A DNA stretch of 64,000 nucleotides from Tetramitus jugosus. Lineage: Eukaryota > Heterolobosea > Eutetramitea > Acrasida > Vahlkampfiidae. Made by a program: the position numbers and the translations under genes. Of the stretch, positions 1-12,600 are shown piece after piece (position 1 is the stretch's first letter; the number at the start of each line of letters is the position of its first letter). Below the pieces are notes generated by a model. That model saw nothing but the letters and a program-made list of their open reading frames with translations, ran no database searches and was not told the origin of the DNA. Where the stretch lies: assembly GCA_937625935.1 (NCBI GenBank), contig OW569353.1, positions 62,001 to 126,000 of the forward strand. The letters are read 5' to 3'.

Positions 1-1210
1 ATGAGGAGTGACCGATGGTTCCACCTGTTGACGCGATGCAACACTCTCAAACTGAACAGTCACAGAAAAGGTCTCAGGGTACTTTTTGTTGTGCTTTGCA
101 TCCTTGTAAATCTTGTCCAATTCCAACTTTGGCAGAGTAATCGTATAATCGTCAATAAACTGAGTGTTCAACCAGAATTGACCCAACTTTTTATACTTTG
201 CCCCATCTTGCTTCATCAACATAATCTTAAAGTCATCACTGACCACCGTGTTACACTTCATTTCAACGCTTGCATCAGTGACATCATATGCGACACCTTG
301 AGTATGATTGGACGACTTGGCATCATCACTCTCATGATACTCATAAGTCACCTTGAACTCTGAATTGTAGACGCGGAAACTTAGTTTGGCTTTGAAGAGT
401 GGAGCCGGATGCAGAGTAATCTTCTTGATGCGGAGTGCTTGATTGTCCGGATGGGGCGTCTCGAAATGACCATCCCAATTCACATCCTTGTTCAACTCGA
501 GAACACGTCCCAAGTAGCGCACATAGCGTTGTTGACTAGGGATCGTTACGCCCTTCTTGTTCAGAGTTCTCGCAATGGCATAGAACTGTAGTGAATCAGT
601 TGCAGTGGGCTGCATCTTTGAAAATAGCATGTAGGCGCAAATCATGACACCTGTTCGACCCTTTCCAGCCTTACAATGAATCACACCAATGTGTTTCTCA
701 TTGTCCAACAACCATTTGTGAACATCTTGACAGAATGGAACAACAATGGACCATTTGGGTGCTTCATGATCATAAAATGAAAATGATTCTTCTACTCTAC
801 CAAAAAATCTCTCCTTTTTATAGTGTCTCTCTGCACATAGATTATAGAGCTTGTAGCAGTCATTGTGTCTCGTGTTGAGAAATCGTTGAACTTCAGGCAT
901 TGGATTTCTGAATAATCGTTCATAGTTTTCACTTGGAAAACCCATGGCAATAATATTATCAGTTACATCTATACATACATACATACATATATATATTATT
1001 CATCAAATATATCATCATTATTATGGATACAATTGAGGGATACATGTGAGTTGCGTGTCAGTTGGTTGTTTTGTCAATTATTAGATGATTATATGATGAT
1101 TATATGATGATGATAGGATACACACAAGTTAAATCTAGGTCAAAACCATGTTCATTGTCTTGATATCGTTTCTTCTTCTTTGATACGAGCCTCCTGAGTA
1201 CAATGGACAT
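1..1210 (-). CDS. PTEN: PTEN-type PIP3 3-phosphatase, 3' end cut by window
   Basis: Phosphoinositide 3-phosphatase that removes the 3-phosphate from PIP3 at the membrane. Two exons are joined on the minus strand, 1210-1126 and 968-1, with a 157-bp intron (GTGTGT...ATAG). The join recreates the family N-terminus, a Lys-rich PIP2-binding stretch followed by GFDLDLTYVTDNIIAMGFP. The catalytic P-loop HCKAGKGRTG lies at about 678-649, with Cys near residue 127 (human PTEN Cys124), followed by a KKGVTIPSQ TI-loop. A C2 domain begins after it and runs off position 1. The ATG at 1210 was chosen because the alignment starts there; upstream in-frame Met codons have no PTEN similarity. The frame was checked over most of exon 2 without a stop. 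Very likely an active PTEN; the C-terminal tail cannot be seen. Confidence 0.95.
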
Positions 1211-1965
1211 TTTTCTTTGAGAAAATATAAATAGAGCTGTTTGCTTGCTGTTGTTGTTTGTTGCTGTTTGGTTTGTTTTGACTGTGCAGTGTCTGTCAAA
1301 AAAGTGCTGTCTATATCTCAAAGTGGGTGGTGCCTATCGTCTTGGAAGTGCTCTCTTTTTTGTTTGTTGTTTGCACGGTAAACAACCCGAATACGGTTTG
1401 GGAATTTTTTGGTCTTTGGCCAGAGTATTGAGAGGAGAGCTCTCTGTCCGCTGTTGGGAAATGTTGATGGATGATATGTTGTAAAAAATGGATTGCAACG
1501 ACATGAAAGGAGGCGGCGTTAGGAATGTCAAAAACAAGAAGAGACCAATAGGGAACAACAAGTAACAATGAAAGCCACAAGTTGACGAAGCGCAAATAGT
1601 TGATTGCCAAGGTATCGCCTGGCAGGGATAGCACTGGTGGAAGGAAGAACGTCGCAAAGTTACTCTTGACCGGCAACATTCATTTTCGGTTGAATGGCCA
1701 GCTTGGTCGGTGTTCACTTTTCAAGCGATGTGACATGTGATGGCTTCATATTTTCGATCAGGCACAAACAACTGCGTATTGTCGATCCATTACAAATAGA
1801 TGCTTCTCTTTTGGAGCACAGTAAGGATGTGGTGCACCAGCAGGACAGCATTTCATGTGTTTCTCTTGCCCTTCCATCAGTATCAAAGTTTTTACTCTTA
1901 CGGCACTTCCAGCAATTGATGGAACCGTAGCTCACCGCTTGATTCCCGCCACCACCAAAACAAGC
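1211..1965. other. Divergent intergenic region between PTEN and NMT
   Basis: About 755 bp separate the two start codons, so the region probably holds both promoters and 5' UTRs. Several overlapping open frames exist on both strands, but none resembles a known protein and they overlap each other. No RNA gene or element was recognised. Confidence 0.5.
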
Positions 1966-3615
1966 ATGAAAGAAACAGCAACACACGCATTTTGGACGAC
2001 ACAACCAGTGCCTCAATCCACACAGGATCAACAGCAACCAAACACAAGCAATCCCTTCTTTCTCCTCACCTCCACTCCCAACACCAACAATCAATCATCA
2101 ACATCATCATCATCATCAACAACTACCCTTCCATTCATTCAACCAATCCTTATCTCCACTACTGAAACCACTACTAACCCACAATCTACCAATCATAACA
2201 ACAACAACAACAATAGTAATCATGATTACATGACTACTCCTCCAACACCTCTCCCATCTCTTGACTATGAATGGAAAACGATTGATTTTTTCAGTCAAAA
2301 CAACAACAACCATCACAACAATGATCATTTGAATCAAGTGTTTCAACTCTTGAGAGATCACTATGTAGAGGATGATGATGAACAGTTTCGATTTGCCTAT
2401 CCAGAATCATTCCTAGAGTGGGCACTCAGTGCACCTAATAGTCGACCAGAGTGGTGCCTAGGATTGTATGTTCGGTCATCATCATTATCACTATCAGGAG
2501 AACAAGAAGATGAATTGGTCGATATCAACATTGAACAACAGAAAAAATTGATTGGATTCATATCGGGCATACCTCAAACCATTCAATTTCAAGTCAGGCC
2601 TACTGAGGCTACGACTACTACGACTGCGAATGATGAGATTCAGAGTACTCAAGTAGGAGAAGTCATGGAGAAAAAGTTGGTGATGCCAATGTGCAATGTG
2701 AATTTTTTGTGTGTAAACAAGGCGTATCGAAACAAGGGATTGGCACCATTGTTGATTCGAGAGTTGAGAAGAAGATGTGCTGTTCATGGGCAGTATCAAA
2801 TAGGTGTCTATACGAGTGGTACTTTGCTTCCGACACCGGTATCGAGTGCGACTTACTATATTCGTGATTTAAATGTTCGAAAATTGATTGAGATTGATTA
2901 CTCGAGAGTGCCCTATTCCGTACTTGTGCAGGCTAGAGAGTTGATCATGAGTCGTAGTCGTAATCGTGGTGGTGCTAAAGATAATGATGCTGGATGTGCA
3001 GTGAATGAACATGAAGTTGCAATTTCACTGTATGAATCTGTGATGCGATTGCCTAATGAGACATCTCAACCATATGTCACATTCAATCCAGAGAAACACA
3101 CTGACGCGTTGCAGGTTCTGCTTGATCACTACCTAGAACAGTTTCAATTGTCGCCAGTGTTTACGAGAGATGAAGTGAAGCATTGGTTCACGAGCAGGCC
3201 AAATGTCAACTACACATTTGTTCAAGAAAGTGATAGCAATGATGGAGAATTGTTGAGTGTCATTTCATTCTTTGTGATTCCGTCTTCAGTGATCGAATGT
3301 GAAAAGTATGACAACATGAAGACAGCATACAACTTTTATTCCTTCTCGAGAGAGTGCTTGAGTGGTGGTAGTGATGAATTGAACGATGAATCCACTTATG
3401 TGAGTCGGAGGATTCAATTAGTGAGAGATACACTGATATTGGCACGGAATCAAGGCTGCGACTGTTTCCACATGCTCAACATTCAGAACAATATCGATTC
3501 ACGTGTCACGAAAGAATTGAACTTTGGTGTCGGCTTTGGACACTTGAACTATTACTTGTTTGGTGTCAAGTGTACAAAGCTCGATCCAAAGCAAATTGGT
3601 CTTGTCATGCTATGA
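1966..3615 (+). CDS. NMT: Glycylpeptide N-tetradecanoyltransferase (N-myristoyltransferase)
   Basis: Transfers myristate from myristoyl-CoA to N-terminal glycines of proteins, in the cytosol. The 549-residue protein opens with HAFWTTQPVPQ, the family entry motif (FWxTQPVP). It continues with YPESFLEWAL, the acyl-CoA-binding core VNFLCVNKAYRNKGLAPLLI, and YTSGTLLPTPV. It ends GLVML, close to the C-terminal carboxylate that acts as base in this family (usually ...VGLVL-x). The frame is open from 1855, but the first ATG matching the family is at 1966. A Ser/Thr/Asn/Gln-rich linker of about 70 residues after the entry motif and an Arg/Asn-rich insert near residue 330 are lineage-style expansions. 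It is tail-to-tail with SRP19, 216 bp apart. Confidence 0.95.
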   Translation: MKETATHAFWTTQPVPQSTQDQQQPNTSNPFFLLTSTPNTNNQSSTSSSSSTTTLPFIQPILISTTETTTNPQSTNHNNNNNNSNHDYMTTPPTPLPSLDYEWKTIDFFSQNNNNHHNNDHLNQVFQLLRDHYVEDDDEQFRFAYPESFLEWALSAPNSRPEWCLGLYVRSSSLSLSGEQEDELVDINIEQQKKLIGFISGIPQTIQFQVRPTEATTTTTANDEIQSTQVGEVMEKKLVMPMCNVNFLCVNKAYRNKGLAPLLIRELRRRCAVHGQYQIGVYTSGTLLPTPVSSATYYIRDLNVRKLIEIDYSRVPYSVLVQARELIMSRSRNRGGAKDNDAGCAVNEHEVAISLYESVMRLPNETSQPYVTFNPEKHTDALQVLLDHYLEQFQLSPVFTRDEVKHWFTSRPNVNYTFVQESDSNDGELLSVISFFVIPSSVIECEKYDNMKTAYNFYSFSRECLSGGSDELNDESTYVSRRIQLVRDTLILARNQGCDCFHMLNIQNNIDSRVTKELNFGVGFGHLNYYLFGVKCTKLDPKQIGLVML

Positions 3616-3831
3616 ACTCGTCGCACAAACTCCTGTCGATGCACAATTGGGAGCGAATATAAGTCTCATTTTTTTATTTTTACAAGATAATAAATTGATA
3701 GTACAAGTGAGTGATGATTCTCTCATCTGATCAACAATGATGAACATGCAGCATGAAAAATAGAAGTTTGCTGTCACTGTCGATCATTTGTGATTCTCAT
3801 TGAGATGATATCACATCCACATCCACACAAC

Positions 3832-4338
3832 TTACTTTTTTCCTCTCTTACCAGATGTCTTCTTCTTCTGAACTTGTTGTTCCTGCTTCTCCTTTGCTCT
3901 CAACTCTTGTTGCTTCTTCTGTTCACTGTCTTGAGCCTTCTTTATTCTCGTGTCAATATTCGGTATCAATCGTGCAATTTCCTCCAATAGCTTTCTCTTT
4001 GTTATATGATTGTTGTTGTTGTTATTTTTGTCGTCATTCTTTAATTGAACCTTGACACGTCCTTCGACCCATGGATCTCTAGAGTACCTCTTGTCCAATT
4101 CGATTGTGCTCTTGAGTTTCAAATGTCGACACACTGCAAAAATTTCTCTTGCTGTTGGTTCTTCGACACATTTGGACTTGCCGATCCTTCGTCCTTCAGC
4201 CACAGTTTTTGTAGAGTCAATGTAACTTGGATAAATACTTTGCCATGATTTGACATTGTCCAATTCTGTAGGAAGCAATGGATCTTGTTTAAACAGGTTG
4301 TTGGTTGATGTTGGTTCTGCTGTGGTGGTGGTGGCCAT
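3832..4338 (-). CDS. SRP19: Signal recognition particle 19 kDa subunit
   Basis: Binds SRP RNA helices 6 and 8 and prepares the RNA for SRP54. The 168-residue protein carries the family core: IYPSYIDSTKTVAEGRRI, then KCVEEPTAREI, YSRDPW and EGRVKVQLK. It ends in a Lys/Gln-rich basic tail (KKKTSGKRGKK), as in other SRP19 proteins. The open frame extends to 4518, but the ATG at 4338 (MATTTTAEP) gives a family-sized protein. An Asn run (about six residues) interrupts the region after the RNA-binding core. No intron is seen. Confidence 0.94.
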   Translation of the reverse strand: MATTTTAEPTSTNNLFKQDPLLPTELDNVKSWQSIYPSYIDSTKTVAEGRRIGKSKCVEEPTAREIFAVCRHLKLKSTIELDKRYSRDPWVEGRVKVQLKNDDKNNNNNNHITKRKLLEEIARLIPNIDTRIKKAQDSEQKKQQELRAKEKQEQQVQKKKTSGKRGKK

Positions 4339-4729
4339 TTTTTGAATGATTGTTTGTTTGTTGTTGTTGGATGAGAAAATGTGTGATTGGGGTTGTTTTT
4401 GATTTTCTTGTCTCGACGACGGAAAAAATGATCGATAATAACCCGATGTAGAAACAAGAAAAGGTGACTTCTGTCTAAGAGAATATCTTACTTTACATTG
4501 AGTGTCACATGCATTCATGTGATGAAAAAGAAAGGGGATAGGGGCTGTACAACAAGTCCTAAAAGGGGTTAAAGTGTTTCGTGTTCCACACGTAGGAGAG
4601 CCGTGGGAAAATGAAGACGAATTACAGAAGGAGGAGCACTATTCTTCTCCTCTCTGTCTGTTTGTCTCTGTGTTCAAATTGGGATGAGCTACGTGTGAGT
4701 GTGATTGTATGCGACAATGAGCTGGTCAG

Positions 4730-5719
4730 TTAGGCAACAGCAGATTTGCGCTCCTGGAGATCCTTCAATCTCTGATAATTCCTCCTGTAAACACTATTGT
4801 TCGGTTGTAGCAAATGCGCCTTCTCAGCGTCATTCACTGCCTCGGGTAGCATCTTCTTATACTCGTGAACCATAGCTCTATTGTTGTATGCGATTGAGTC
4901 TGTGGGATCCAATTCAATTGCTTTTGAGAAATCGTAGAGAGCTTCAGTGTACTTTTGAAGAATCTTGTACGAGTTGCCTCTAAAGTAATAGGCAACAGTG
5001 TTGCTTGCATCTAGTTCGATTGCTTTTGAATAATCTTCCACAGCTTCCTCATACTTTCTCAAATTGTAGAACGAGTTTCCTCTGCCACTGAATGCTGTTG
5101 ACTTTGTGTGACCCAACTCAATCGCCCTATTATAATCCTTGATTGCTTCCTCGTAGTGCTGCATGGCACGGAGCGAGTTGGCACGAGAGTTGTATGCCAC
5201 ACCGTTCGTCGGATCAATTTCAATCGCTTTGGAATAGTCCGCTACGGCCTCCTTGTACTTTAGTTGAACCTTGTATGAGTTGCCACGATTAAAGTAGGCC
5301 ATGACTGATTTTGGATCCAGTTCAATAGCTCGCGTATAATCCTGTATTGCCTCCGTGTACTTTTTCTGGTAGTGATAGGCATTGCCTCTGCCATTGTGAG
5401 CTGTGGCATTCGATGGATCGAGCTCAATGCACTTGGTATAGTCTCTGATGGCATCTTGATACCTCTGTTGATTGTAGTAGGCGTTGGCTCTGGATTTGAA
5501 TGCATTGGCATCACCTTCATCATCAATCAGATAGTCGTTGATCAAGTGCTGAACAATGGAGGTTTGTTGCTTGCACAGCCATTGGACCTGAGGTTTTTCC
5601 AAGGTGGAGCTTCTTGACAGGTTTCTGCTGCTATTGTTCCTTCTGTCGTGTTGGAGGAGAACATTGTCAACGGCTGTTGGTGATTCTCCAGAGCTGTGTT
5701 GCATCGTTGAGAGAGTCAT
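4730..5719 (-). CDS. Tetratricopeptide-repeat protein
   Basis: 329 residues with about seven consecutive 34-residue TPR units from roughly residue 73 to 312. Each has the form AxxxRGNxxYxxxxYxEAIxDYxxAIELDPxx. The repeats are very regular and form a right-handed superhelix that binds partner peptides. The first 70 residues are Ser/Asn-rich and probably disordered. No catalytic domain is attached, so it is most likely an adaptor or co-chaperone-like scaffold. The similarity of neighbouring repeats suggests expansion by internal duplication. The client is unknown. Confidence 0.9.
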   Translation of the reverse strand: MTLSTMQHSSGESPTAVDNVLLQHDRRNNSSRNLSRSSTLEKPQVQWLCKQQTSIVQHLINDYLIDDEGDANAFKSRANAYYNQQRYQDAIRDYTKCIELDPSNATAHNGRGNAYHYQKKYTEAIQDYTRAIELDPKSVMAYFNRGNSYKVQLKYKEAVADYSKAIEIDPTNGVAYNSRANSLRAMQHYEEAIKDYNRAIELGHTKSTAFSGRGNSFYNLRKYEEAVEDYSKAIELDASNTVAYYFRGNSYKILQKYTEALYDFSKAIELDPTDSIAYNNRAMVHEYKKMLPEAVNDAEKAHLLQPNNSVYRRNYQRLKDLQERKSAVA

Positions 5720-6215
5720 TTTTCTTTGTTGTTCAAAGTGTGTGGGTTTTTTTTATAGCTTTTTTATTGTTGTGTTGTATGCGTGGACAATAAGCTTTTG
5801 GCTGATGATGATATTCACCTGGTGGGACTGTTTTTATCAAGAAAAGAGCTTGGCTAATTGTTTTTTGAACTTGTTTCTGCTGAGTTCCTATTTCAAGGGC
5901 GTTTTTTTGGTTGGATAAAAAGCTTTCGGGGGTTGACCAAGCTTTCGAAAAAACTGCTTCCAGAAAAGCTAAATTCAGAATGGTTGTTGTTGCCTCATCA
6001 ACAGGATAACTGTCAACAAATGCAGAAAAACCAAAAGATCTTGAGGTTCATTGGAGTGGAACATCTGGTAGTAAAGTTTCCAGCATCACATCCAGCAATG
6101 CAGAAATTGAATTGCCACTCTCTTGACAAGATCAACAAAAAGGGTTGCGCAAAAATAATAACCCCGATTCTACGACAAACTGAATTCCCATTGGTCACAA
6201 ACCGATCTCAAAATC
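5720..6215. other. Divergent intergenic region
   Basis: About 496 bp between the start codons of the TPR gene (-) and the coiled-coil gene (+), presumably holding both promoters. Open frames here are short or antisense extensions of the neighbours. Nothing else was recognised. Confidence 0.5.
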
Positions 6216-9200
6216 ATGTGGTCAAAGCACATGACAGAGTCTAGAGCCAGCTCGAATAGCTACTATTCAATGATTAGTGATGTTCCGTGGTCTATCACAT
6301 CCAGTATGATGCCTCCCAGCAGATCTCCTTCGCCGGAGAAGTTGGCTGCAGACAAGGCTTCTCTTCGTGAGGAGAACTACAAGTGGAATGATGTTCAATC
6401 AAAGTATATCACTTCTCGAAAGGCAGCAGAGCTTCAAGCAAAGATGGCCGCTGCTCTCAAGGATCTGAACGAAAGCTCACACAAGAAAGATGTGGAAACG
6501 GCTGATCAGATGGATCTGCTTCGAGAATTCGTATCAATGGATGAACAGGTAGATATTGGTAAACTCGTACAGAAAAACAAGGCAAAAGTGGATGAAATCC
6601 TAAGTGCATATAACAATATCAGTCAGAGTCGAATAACTCTGCTTCGGGAGCTCAAACATTGGTTCGATAACGCAAATGAACGGGACGATGAACTGTCAGA
6701 ATCTGGCCAAGATCAGATGGATATTCAGAAAGAACAAGAACAAGTACCAGATGCCACACGATTGGGATTTGAAGATTTTTTCACTCAGTTTAAGTACTCT
6801 TCGGATAAGTTGCACAGTATGCGAGAACACATTCTGGAAGTCGGTACGATCATGGATCATCTAAAAAATAATGATGTCGTGCCGGTGAATGTTTTGCGTA
6901 GTTCGATATTTAATGTTGAGTCGATACTATCTCGGATGAACAAAGATATGGAAGAGGCAGTGAAACGGTACAGCGAGGCAGAAACTCGAGTGAAAGTATT
7001 GGAGGAGATGCTTTTAGAGGAGCATTCCAAGGAAGTTAGAAAAAAAAATAAGCGAAGACATGCAGCAATATCGGAACAGAAAGAAAGAGAGTATATAGCA
7101 AATCTGAAGAAAATGAAGATTGATATGGAGAAGGCGAATGTTGGTTTGCTAAATGAGAGGTTTGACAAGAAAAATTATGCTCAATATGCCAGCCAACTCA
7201 AATATGAGATAGAAAAGAGGGATAAGTTTATAGAGGAGAACACGGGAAAGGTGTTTGAAATCAGTCGAAAATTTTCTGACCTAGAGGATGAGATAGAACA
7301 GTTGAAGAGTGATTGTGAAGCACTCAGACGACAGAGAGATATTCAAAAGGTTGTGTTGGATCGAAAAATTGAGGAAATACAGGAGTTGAAAAGAGAGAAT
7401 GTTCAGAAGGAGTTTGAGATCATTCAAACACACGTTAATGATATCAAAGAGGAGACTTTTACTTTCACAGTTCATCAAACAACTCAAACAGATGAAGTGC
7501 CTGAACCTACAAGAAACGATAAAGAATTGAGGAGCTCTCAGTCTCTTAAGATTGTGTCAGGTGAAGATAGTTTTGTGTCTGGAGATCTTTCCAACCAATC
7601 GGAGGGATATTGGCTGAATAGACTTAACGCGATAACAGAATTGCTGTTACCAGATCCATTATCAGTAATCGACATCCGCATTGCTCTTAGCATCGTCAAT
7701 GAATTGAAGGAACAAGCAATTAAGGATATGATGAGTCGATCGAAGCAACCAAAAGCAGATCCAGCAAGAGGAAATGAAATTTTGGAGATGGAAAACATGA
7801 ATCTGCAGAAGCAGATTGTCAAATATCATAAAACGATAGAAAAACTAACAGATCGACTATCAGAGGAAGAGGAGGCAAGTAGCCAAAAGATAAAGAAACT
7901 GAAAACCTCAGTGAAAACGCTTGAGAAAGAAGACAAGAGATCCAAAGAGGAGATAGCGAAACTACGATCTGAGTTAGAGAAGGCAAAGAAACCTCAAGTA
8001 GTAAAAACTAAAGAAGTACCCCAAGAGAATAAGAAAGTAACGAAAAAGAAGGTCGAAACCGTCCCAGTTGCCAAAGTTGCTAAAAAGGATCCAGAGACGA
8101 ATACTCGAGCGACTTCTCCACTCAAGGAAATTTTGGGCAGGAGAAGTAGTCCCATCGCTAGCTTCGGATGGGAAAGTGATACAGAGTATCCAATGGACAT
8201 TTTGGAGTTCTCGAAGACATCCCGGAAACCAAAGAGAGACGAAGAAAAGAAAGTGGATTTTTCTCGAGGAGTTGCCGTGGGTGTTCAATGTAAAATTCTC
8301 GAAGCTAGTGACCCACCCATCAGACGCTTGACTTCAGATAGTCATATTCAAACCGAACCTTGGATCCCAGAGACGCAAGGTGAGTTTTACAAGGATTTGG
8401 AAAAACGAGCTCGAAAATATGTCGAACAAGACTATAAGCATCAGATTAAGAATTTAATGTCTGATATTCAAGCATACAAGTATGTTTCCTTAACTCTATT
8501 GAGAATTTGAGAACCATTTCTTAATCTATTTCTTTTCAATAGGATGGGTCATGCCTTCTTTCACAACAAGATTGAGTCGCATTTGATGGAGATAACGAGA
8601 GAATATTCACTACCAATTGCAAAGTTAGATGAAGAAGATGAGAATGACTTACAGTATCAATTTGAGGAAAACTATCTGAGTAAACTAAATGACTCTAGTT
8701 CATTCCCCAGATCAGAACTCGTGCTTGACAGCGCTCAGAGATTGAAAGTGTTAGTCAAGACAATGAAACTTTTCATTGACGATATATTTGATTCTAAGAG
8801 TGGCCAACTTCAGGAGAATAACATTAGCCAAAAGATGTACAAGTTGAGATCATCTCATGAGCGGCTGTTGGCCGAACATGCAGTCCTAAAATCTCAGCCT
8901 GAGAGTAGGAATGTCAGTCAACAAGGAGAACGAAAAATGTTAAACATTTCGCCAGTTGATATCGCAAAGCGAACTGCGGAGCAGTTAATCAACTCGAACA
9001 AGTTGTTGAAAGAAACAAAGGCTGGTCTTTCGTTTAGGAAAATAATGGAGAGGAACAAACTCGCTCAACTTCAAGCAGAAATTTACTCTCTCAAGCAGGA
9101 AGGAGCCCATCCACGCTTGATCAACTTTATGCACAAACGAGAGAAGAAACAAAAGGAGGTGTTAAGTGAGTTTGAATTGAAAAGGCGAGCAGTACAACGT

Positions 9201-9560
9201 CAGATCTCGACGAATATCGAGAAAGCTCTATCCGCATTGAATTACATTATTTACAACCCTACCGAGAATGACGAAGACAATAGTGATCACATTGCGAGGA
9301 AGAGGAGCTCTCTGGCTTTGGACTTGAGGATATCCCCAAGAACGTCTATCCCTAATCTCTTTATCACCTCCTTCAACAAACAACAGCATCAAACAGTCAC
9401 AACGACACACAAGATGACATTTGCGGATGGAAGTATGACAGCGAGAAAGAATTTGGGAAACCCTTACTTGAATTACAAGTTGGATGCATCGTACAAAACG
9501 AGGAGTAGCAAACCTCAGAAGAGCGATCTTCTCACATTTCCTAAACTGCAGCATAAATAA
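6216..9560 (+). CDS. Large coiled-coil protein, two exons
   Basis: Exons 6216-8479 and 8543-9560 join across a 63-bp GT-AG intron (GTATGT...CAATAG), giving about 1,093 residues. The junction restores ...AYKMGHAFF in frame; without splicing the frame stops at 8510. Nearly the whole protein is heptad-like and rich in Glu, Lys, Leu and Arg, with long helices at about residues 230-420 and 500-610. A Pro/Lys-rich low-complexity segment follows, and further helices lie in exon 2. Two TQT/QTE-type short motifs (HQTTQTDE, HIQTEPW) flank the central region. No motor, kinase or other domain was recognised. In an amoeboflagellate such proteins are often basal-body or axonemal scaffolds, but that is inference only. 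Confidence 0.85.
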
Positions 9561-9614
9561 CCATTTCTCGATTTTATTCTGAAGGATAGTTTAGAGAACA
9601 GATCAGCTGATTCA

Positions 9615-12600
9615 TTATTGTGGTCGGTAGACATTCTGAATGGATGGATTCGAGTCATGACCAAGTTTCTGACGCTTGCTGGTTTCGTACGTGTATTGGA
9701 ACTGTTGGGCCTCATTATCAGTTCGTCTGTTTGAGATGATGCTCCGGTAATCCTGAAGAGCAATTGTCATATCATGGAGAAGACGATCGAACCTGAAAGC
9801 AATACCATACATATCTTGAAGTTTTTTCAAGGCCTCAGTATTTCTTTCGAGATAAGAAGCGATGGATTCTGTCTTGGAGATATCCATATCTCCAAAGTAA
9901 CATTGTGCCTTCAGTTGAGACAATAGAAATTTGCACACAGTGGACACGTAGTGAACACTTAATGGACACAAGTAAAAGTTTGTAAACCGCTCAATTTTTC
10001 CAGTCAACTCCTTGGCGAGTTCCAATGCCTCATCAATTTGCAACCTCTCACTCAACAGTTGAATCTTAGCGGCAGTGAAGCTCAAATCAAAAGAATTGCT
10101 CAAGAATCGGACAAATGATAATGACTCCTCGCTGACACGATAGTTCAACTGCTGCACCATGGCAATCTTTGCCTTGTCCAAAAATTCAATCGTCTCCTGA
10201 CTTTGGACCGTGCTCATCATATCAACCTTTTTGGACATGCGTTTATAAAACTTGAGTGCACTGCGATATGCTTGGTCCATGTTGCATGCAAAGCTGGGAG
10301 AGATCCCTCCAGTTGATTCATTACTGCTGGTCGGTGTGGCAGTGCGAGCTCTATCTGTCAAAGAATCACTTGAGCCATCAGAAGATGAACTCGTATCACC
10401 CAGACTACTCGTGTTGAGCACACCGCCATAGCTACCATAGAAGTGATGTGATGTAGTCGATGATACTGTAGCAATGCTGGAAGTAGAGAGTCTATTGCTT
10501 CTGTCCCTCTCTTCACCACTGTCACTGTTACCACTACCATCACTATCTTTCACTTCACGATCCTCCTCTCCCGAGTTCAGAGTCACCTGCTCCGACAGAA
10601 ACATGATTTGGGTCATGTACCGTTGTACGAAACCCATCTTTAATCTCTCCTCTGATGTCAAGTCCCTTGCCTTCTTGAGCATTGTAAAGTACATGTTGGC
10701 TTGAGTCATGAGAAAGGTGACACGGAAACTACCCAAATCACCAATCTCTGCCAACGAATAATAGCACAGTAAAATGCAACCACATGCCATATCGACCATA
10801 TCGGATGACCTTGTTTGTTGCAAGTGAGTGTTCATCCACTCGAGTTCCCTATTCAACAACAACCACGCATTCTCAAAGTACTCCAATGCCAATTTGCGCT
10901 TTCCCATTCTCTGTAAACTAAATGTCATGATGGCAAAGAAGAGAATCATGCGCGAAAAACTGCCACTACCTTTTCCACTACCACTGTTATTACTACTACT
11001 ACTACTACTACTACTCGCATCAGAAGTCAGTGATGCAGGAATAATCATAATATTTGGTTGCTGCTGTTGTGCAGTACTACTGGAAGATGAAGATGCTGCC
11101 AAGAGATACTGTGGACAATAGAATGGAGTCGCCTGAGGCACAAACCGATCCAATGCTGCATCTTCATCCTCATTATGACCATCAAAATAGGGAAAATCCA
11201 TGGATTGACAACTGAGTTGAAAAATGATGCTCCGAAGAACGGATTTACTGAGCATGGGCATACCAAATGACACATATTGATGATAAAAATCGGACAATTG
11301 AGTCAAATTGAGCTGAAATTGCATCATGTCACTCAATGATTGAATTCTGTTGTTGAACATGAGTGAAGGAACAATCATTCGAGTATTCATAGTTGAGTCA
11401 TTCACTTTTTGTTGTTGTTGTTGTTGTTGAGTTGATACACTGCCTTTTCTCTTTCCATCATTATTGTTGTTGTTGTTGTTGTTAGTATGGACAGAGATGG
11501 ATTGAACTTGTTGTTGCAGTTGTTGTTGTAGATGATGATGATGATGAGGATATGATGGTTGTGTCATGGAAGGTGAAGATAACGATGATGAAGCATACAG
11601 TGGTTGTTGTTGTTGAGATGTTTGGCTATGGTGGTGCATTTCTCTCATGAGATCCAACAACTCTTGTTGCTTCAAATTCAACAAGTCTTCCTTTTGTTTC
11701 TGTACTTGAGATTGTTCCTGTATTCGATATTGTACATTTTGAAGTTGTTGTGAATAGGATGGTACAATAGGTTGAGATGGATGTGGTAATGTTACATTCA
11801 CAGATGATCGTTCATTGTTATTAGTGGTAGTGGTAGTAGTATGATTGTCTAGTAGAATCAGGTTGTTGTTGTTGGATGATATGAGTGGTCGTCCTATGGT
11901 AGCAGTTGTTGATGATGTTGTGATGGTTGATGATGGTACTACTACTGTTGGTAGTTGAGTGACTTGCACCAAGTTGTTGTTGTTTATTGGTTGTTGTCGT
12001 TGTAATGGAGAAGTAGCTCCATTGTTGTTGCTATGATTACTATTGCTCCTTTCTCTACTACTACTACTACTACCACTATTGATGTGCTTGCTATTGTTCA
12101 TCAACAATAAAGCTTTCATACTGTCATTGTTGTTTGTTGTTCCTAGGTTGTTGTTATTGTAACTATAGTATGACGATTGTGGCAAGTGTTGTTGTTGTTG
12201 TGGGTGCAATGAGGGAGATGATTCGAGCAGAGGCAGTAGCTCTTGTTGTTGTTGTGCAGCAGAAAAAATGAGGTCATAATTGATTGATGGTTGTTGTTGT
12301 TGTTGTTGAGGAGGTATGAACATGTTGGTTGCATAGCTATCGAACACCACTGGTTGTGGTTGCAGCTGCTGCTGAGATTGTTGAAACAAGGGTTGCTGTT
12401 GTTGTTGATCATTGTTGTAGGAGCAAACATTGGAGGTTGTGGTGCGTGTGGGTGAAGCAATGGCTACAGTGGTGGCAGGAAAAGCTTGAGAGTAGGCAAA
12501 TAGCGGGTGTTGTTGTTGTAATTGTTGAGTTTGAGTTTGTTGCTGTGTCGTTGGAGAGTAGGCAAAAGTCAATGGCTGTGGTGGTTGCTGTTGCTGCTGA

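Noticed and set aside
1311-1717. Two overlapping minus-strand frames of about 125 residues upstream of NMT
   Set aside because: They overlap each other and a plus frame, show no domain, and lie in a divergent promoter region.
5858-6244. 128-residue plus frame overlapping the start of the coiled-coil gene
   Set aside because: It begins in the TPR/coiled-coil promoter region and ends inside the real gene in another frame; no similarity.
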